Shown here in pieces: positions 10,544 through 11,775 of a DNA stretch of 11,775 bases (position 1 is the first letter of the stretch; every line of letters begins with the position of its first letter). Under the pieces are notes generated by a model. The model was not told the origin of the DNA. It saw only the letters and a list, made by a program, of their open reading frames with translations, and did not search any database. Both the position numbers and the translations under genes were made by a program. Source of the DNA: Baffinella frigidus (lineage: Eukaryota; Cryptophyceae; Cryptomonadales; Baffinellaceae); assembly GCA_026770585.1 (NCBI GenBank), contig MU646734.1, positions 148,853 to 160,627 on the forward strand, in the 5' to 3' direction.

Positions 10544-10963
10544 GATGAGACCCCGCTGGGGAAGAGAGAGGCCGCAGAGGCCAAGACCCAACGCACAGGC
10601 GAGACCAAAGATACCGTTCATTAGTCAACCACCGAGGCTCGTCACCTGTCCGACCGAGGCTCACAGGGCATTACTACTCTGACTTGAAGCTCTGCCACGC
10701 CTAGAGGACTCTGCCACGCCCAAAGGACTTTGAAACTAAACAGGACAACATCCGGAAAACCCATCACGCACCTCACAAACGTATCAAACGGAAGAACTAG
10801 GCAATACGTGAGCCTCGGTCAGACAGGTAGCGAGCCTCGACCATGGGCCAGGTCGCGAGCCTCTAGTTGACTGATGTGAAGGGTCAATGAACTCAGGTTT
10901 GGTCTCAGCTTGTGTTGCCTCACGGCCTTGCGGGACGCCTCTCGACCCAAGCGGGGTCTCATC
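10544..10963. repeat. Large diverged inverted repeat
   Basis: Arms 10544-10664 and 10808-10963 share, in inverted orientation, GATGAGACCCCGCT, GAGACCAAA, GTTCATT, GTCAAC and a well-kept outer block around GACCGAGGCTCAC. The right arm is longer by about 35 bases because its GAGGCTCG-x-ACCTG block is duplicated. Function unknown; spacer 143 bases. Confidence 0.72.
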
Positions 10964-11207
10964 TGGTAGCGAAGGTCGGTTCGGGATTCTGTTTTCCCGA
11001 TCCCACGAACGAAGGGGGGGGGAAGCGGCGCGTAGCGACCGCGGATGCCCATGGGGGCAGAGAATGCAGAGGGGGACCCGTCTGAAAACGGGGAGGGCTT
11101 CCAGTCCGCTGCGGGAGCGTTGGCGCCTGCTTTCCCCTTGGCCGGCGGCCGGGCGGACCCGGCATGAGAATATGTAAAACGTCAGGAGAAGGGGCGACTG
11201 ATTCACA
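10964..11207. other. GC-rich spacer before the terminal array
   Basis: No gene recognised; overlapping short open frames on both strands look like composition effects. Confidence 0.4.
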
Positions 11208-11775
11208 ACCGTAAACCGTAAACCCTAAACCCTACACCCTAAACCCTGAGCGCTGAACCCTCAACTCCAAATCCTAGAGCGCTGAACCCTTAACAGCCCC
11301 CAACCCCCAATCCCTAAACCCTAAATCCTAACCCATAAACCTAAACCCTAAACCCTAAACCCTGAACCCTAAACCCTGAACCCCGAACCCTAAATCCTAA
11401 ATCCTAAACCCTAAACCCTAAACCCTGAACCCTGAACCCTGAACCCTAAACCCTAAAACCGAAAACCAAAATCCGAAAACCGAAACCAAAACTCCTACAC
11501 CCTACACCCTACATCCTGCACCCTAAACCCTAAAACCGAAAAGCGAAACCTGAAACCCGAAACCCGAAACCTGAAACCTGAAAACCAAAAAACCGAACCC
11601 CAACACCCGAAACCGAAACCCGAAACCCGAAACCCGAAACCCGAAACCCGAAACCCGAAGCCCGAAGCCCGAAACCCGAAACCCGAAACTCGAAACCCAA
11701 AACGGACACTCGAGACCTGAAACCTGAAACCCCAAACCCCGAAACCCCAAACCCCAAACCCCAAACCCCAAACCC
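11208..11775 (-). repeat. Terminal CCCTAAA/CCCGAAA array
   Basis: Degenerate 7-base array running off the right edge, with blocks of CCCTAAA, CCCTGAA, CCCGAAA and CCCCAAA. Long open frames in it are translation artefacts of a 7-base repeat. Confidence 0.94.

Noticed and set aside
10244-10624. Plus-strand open frame of 126 codons
   Set aside because: Its start lies inside the tRNA-Tyr gene and no homology is recognised. Only the inverted-repeat similarity near its end is reported.
11495-11771. Long minus-strand open frames rich in G-F-R-V-S
   Set aside because: They are translations of a 7-base CCCGAAA-type array in several frames at once and have no coding signature.
11208-11775. True chromosome end
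   Set aside because: The array is highly degenerate and the same repeat occurs in both orientations inside introns. A telomere would show long perfect arrays in one orientation.

Overview
The window is nuclear DNA of a eukaryote, most likely a microalga or other protist with plant-type telomeres. Three signs point this way. There are long degenerate arrays of the 7-base TTTAGGG motif. There is an intron-bearing tRNA-Tyr gene with eukaryotic identity bases (C1-G72, A73). There is also a spliceosomal gene whose exons can be joined by hand. Algal origin is an inference from the repeat type; the species cannot be fixed from this window. No bacterial-style gene is visible and no long open frame is a real gene. 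The coding sequence is cut into exons of 48-141 bases that ordinary ORF calling misses.

Main gene (minus strand, 7927 down to 536, running off the left edge). Nine exons encode 245 residues of a mitochondrially targeted crotonase-fold (enoyl-CoA hydratase/isomerase family) protein. Exon 1 is an Arg/Ser-rich presequence and exons 2-9 give the crotonase core in order. The C-terminal 40-50 residues expected for the family are not found. All eight complete introns, and the donor of the ninth, are phase 0. Seven complete introns are GT-AG; intron 4 appears to be GC-AG.

The introns (236-1624 bases) hold three kinds of material. One is telomere-like repeat with local variants such as TTTAGGG, TTGAGGG, TTTCGGG, TTAGGTG and the inverse CCCTAAA. 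The second is many partial copies of the neighbouring exons, often with their splice sites. The third is short hairpin or terminal-inverted-repeat elements, at least three with TA target duplications. The exon copies follow a rule: copies of an exon's 3' part lie in the intron downstream of it, and copies of its 5' part lie in the intron upstream. Several copies differ from their parent mainly at synonymous sites.

Right third (about 7928-11775). Upstream of the gene are a 21-bp palindrome, a short CCCTAAA block, an identical 79-bp direct repeat, a 101-bp hairpin element, about 700 bases of unrecognised non-repetitive sequence and a GA microsatellite. Then come a TTTAGGG block, a diverged tandem repeat, the tRNA-Tyr gene, a diverged large inverted repeat and a terminal array of CCCTAAA/CCCGAAA variants. 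The array orientation flips several times, so this is an interior or subtelomere-like region and not a simple chromosome end.
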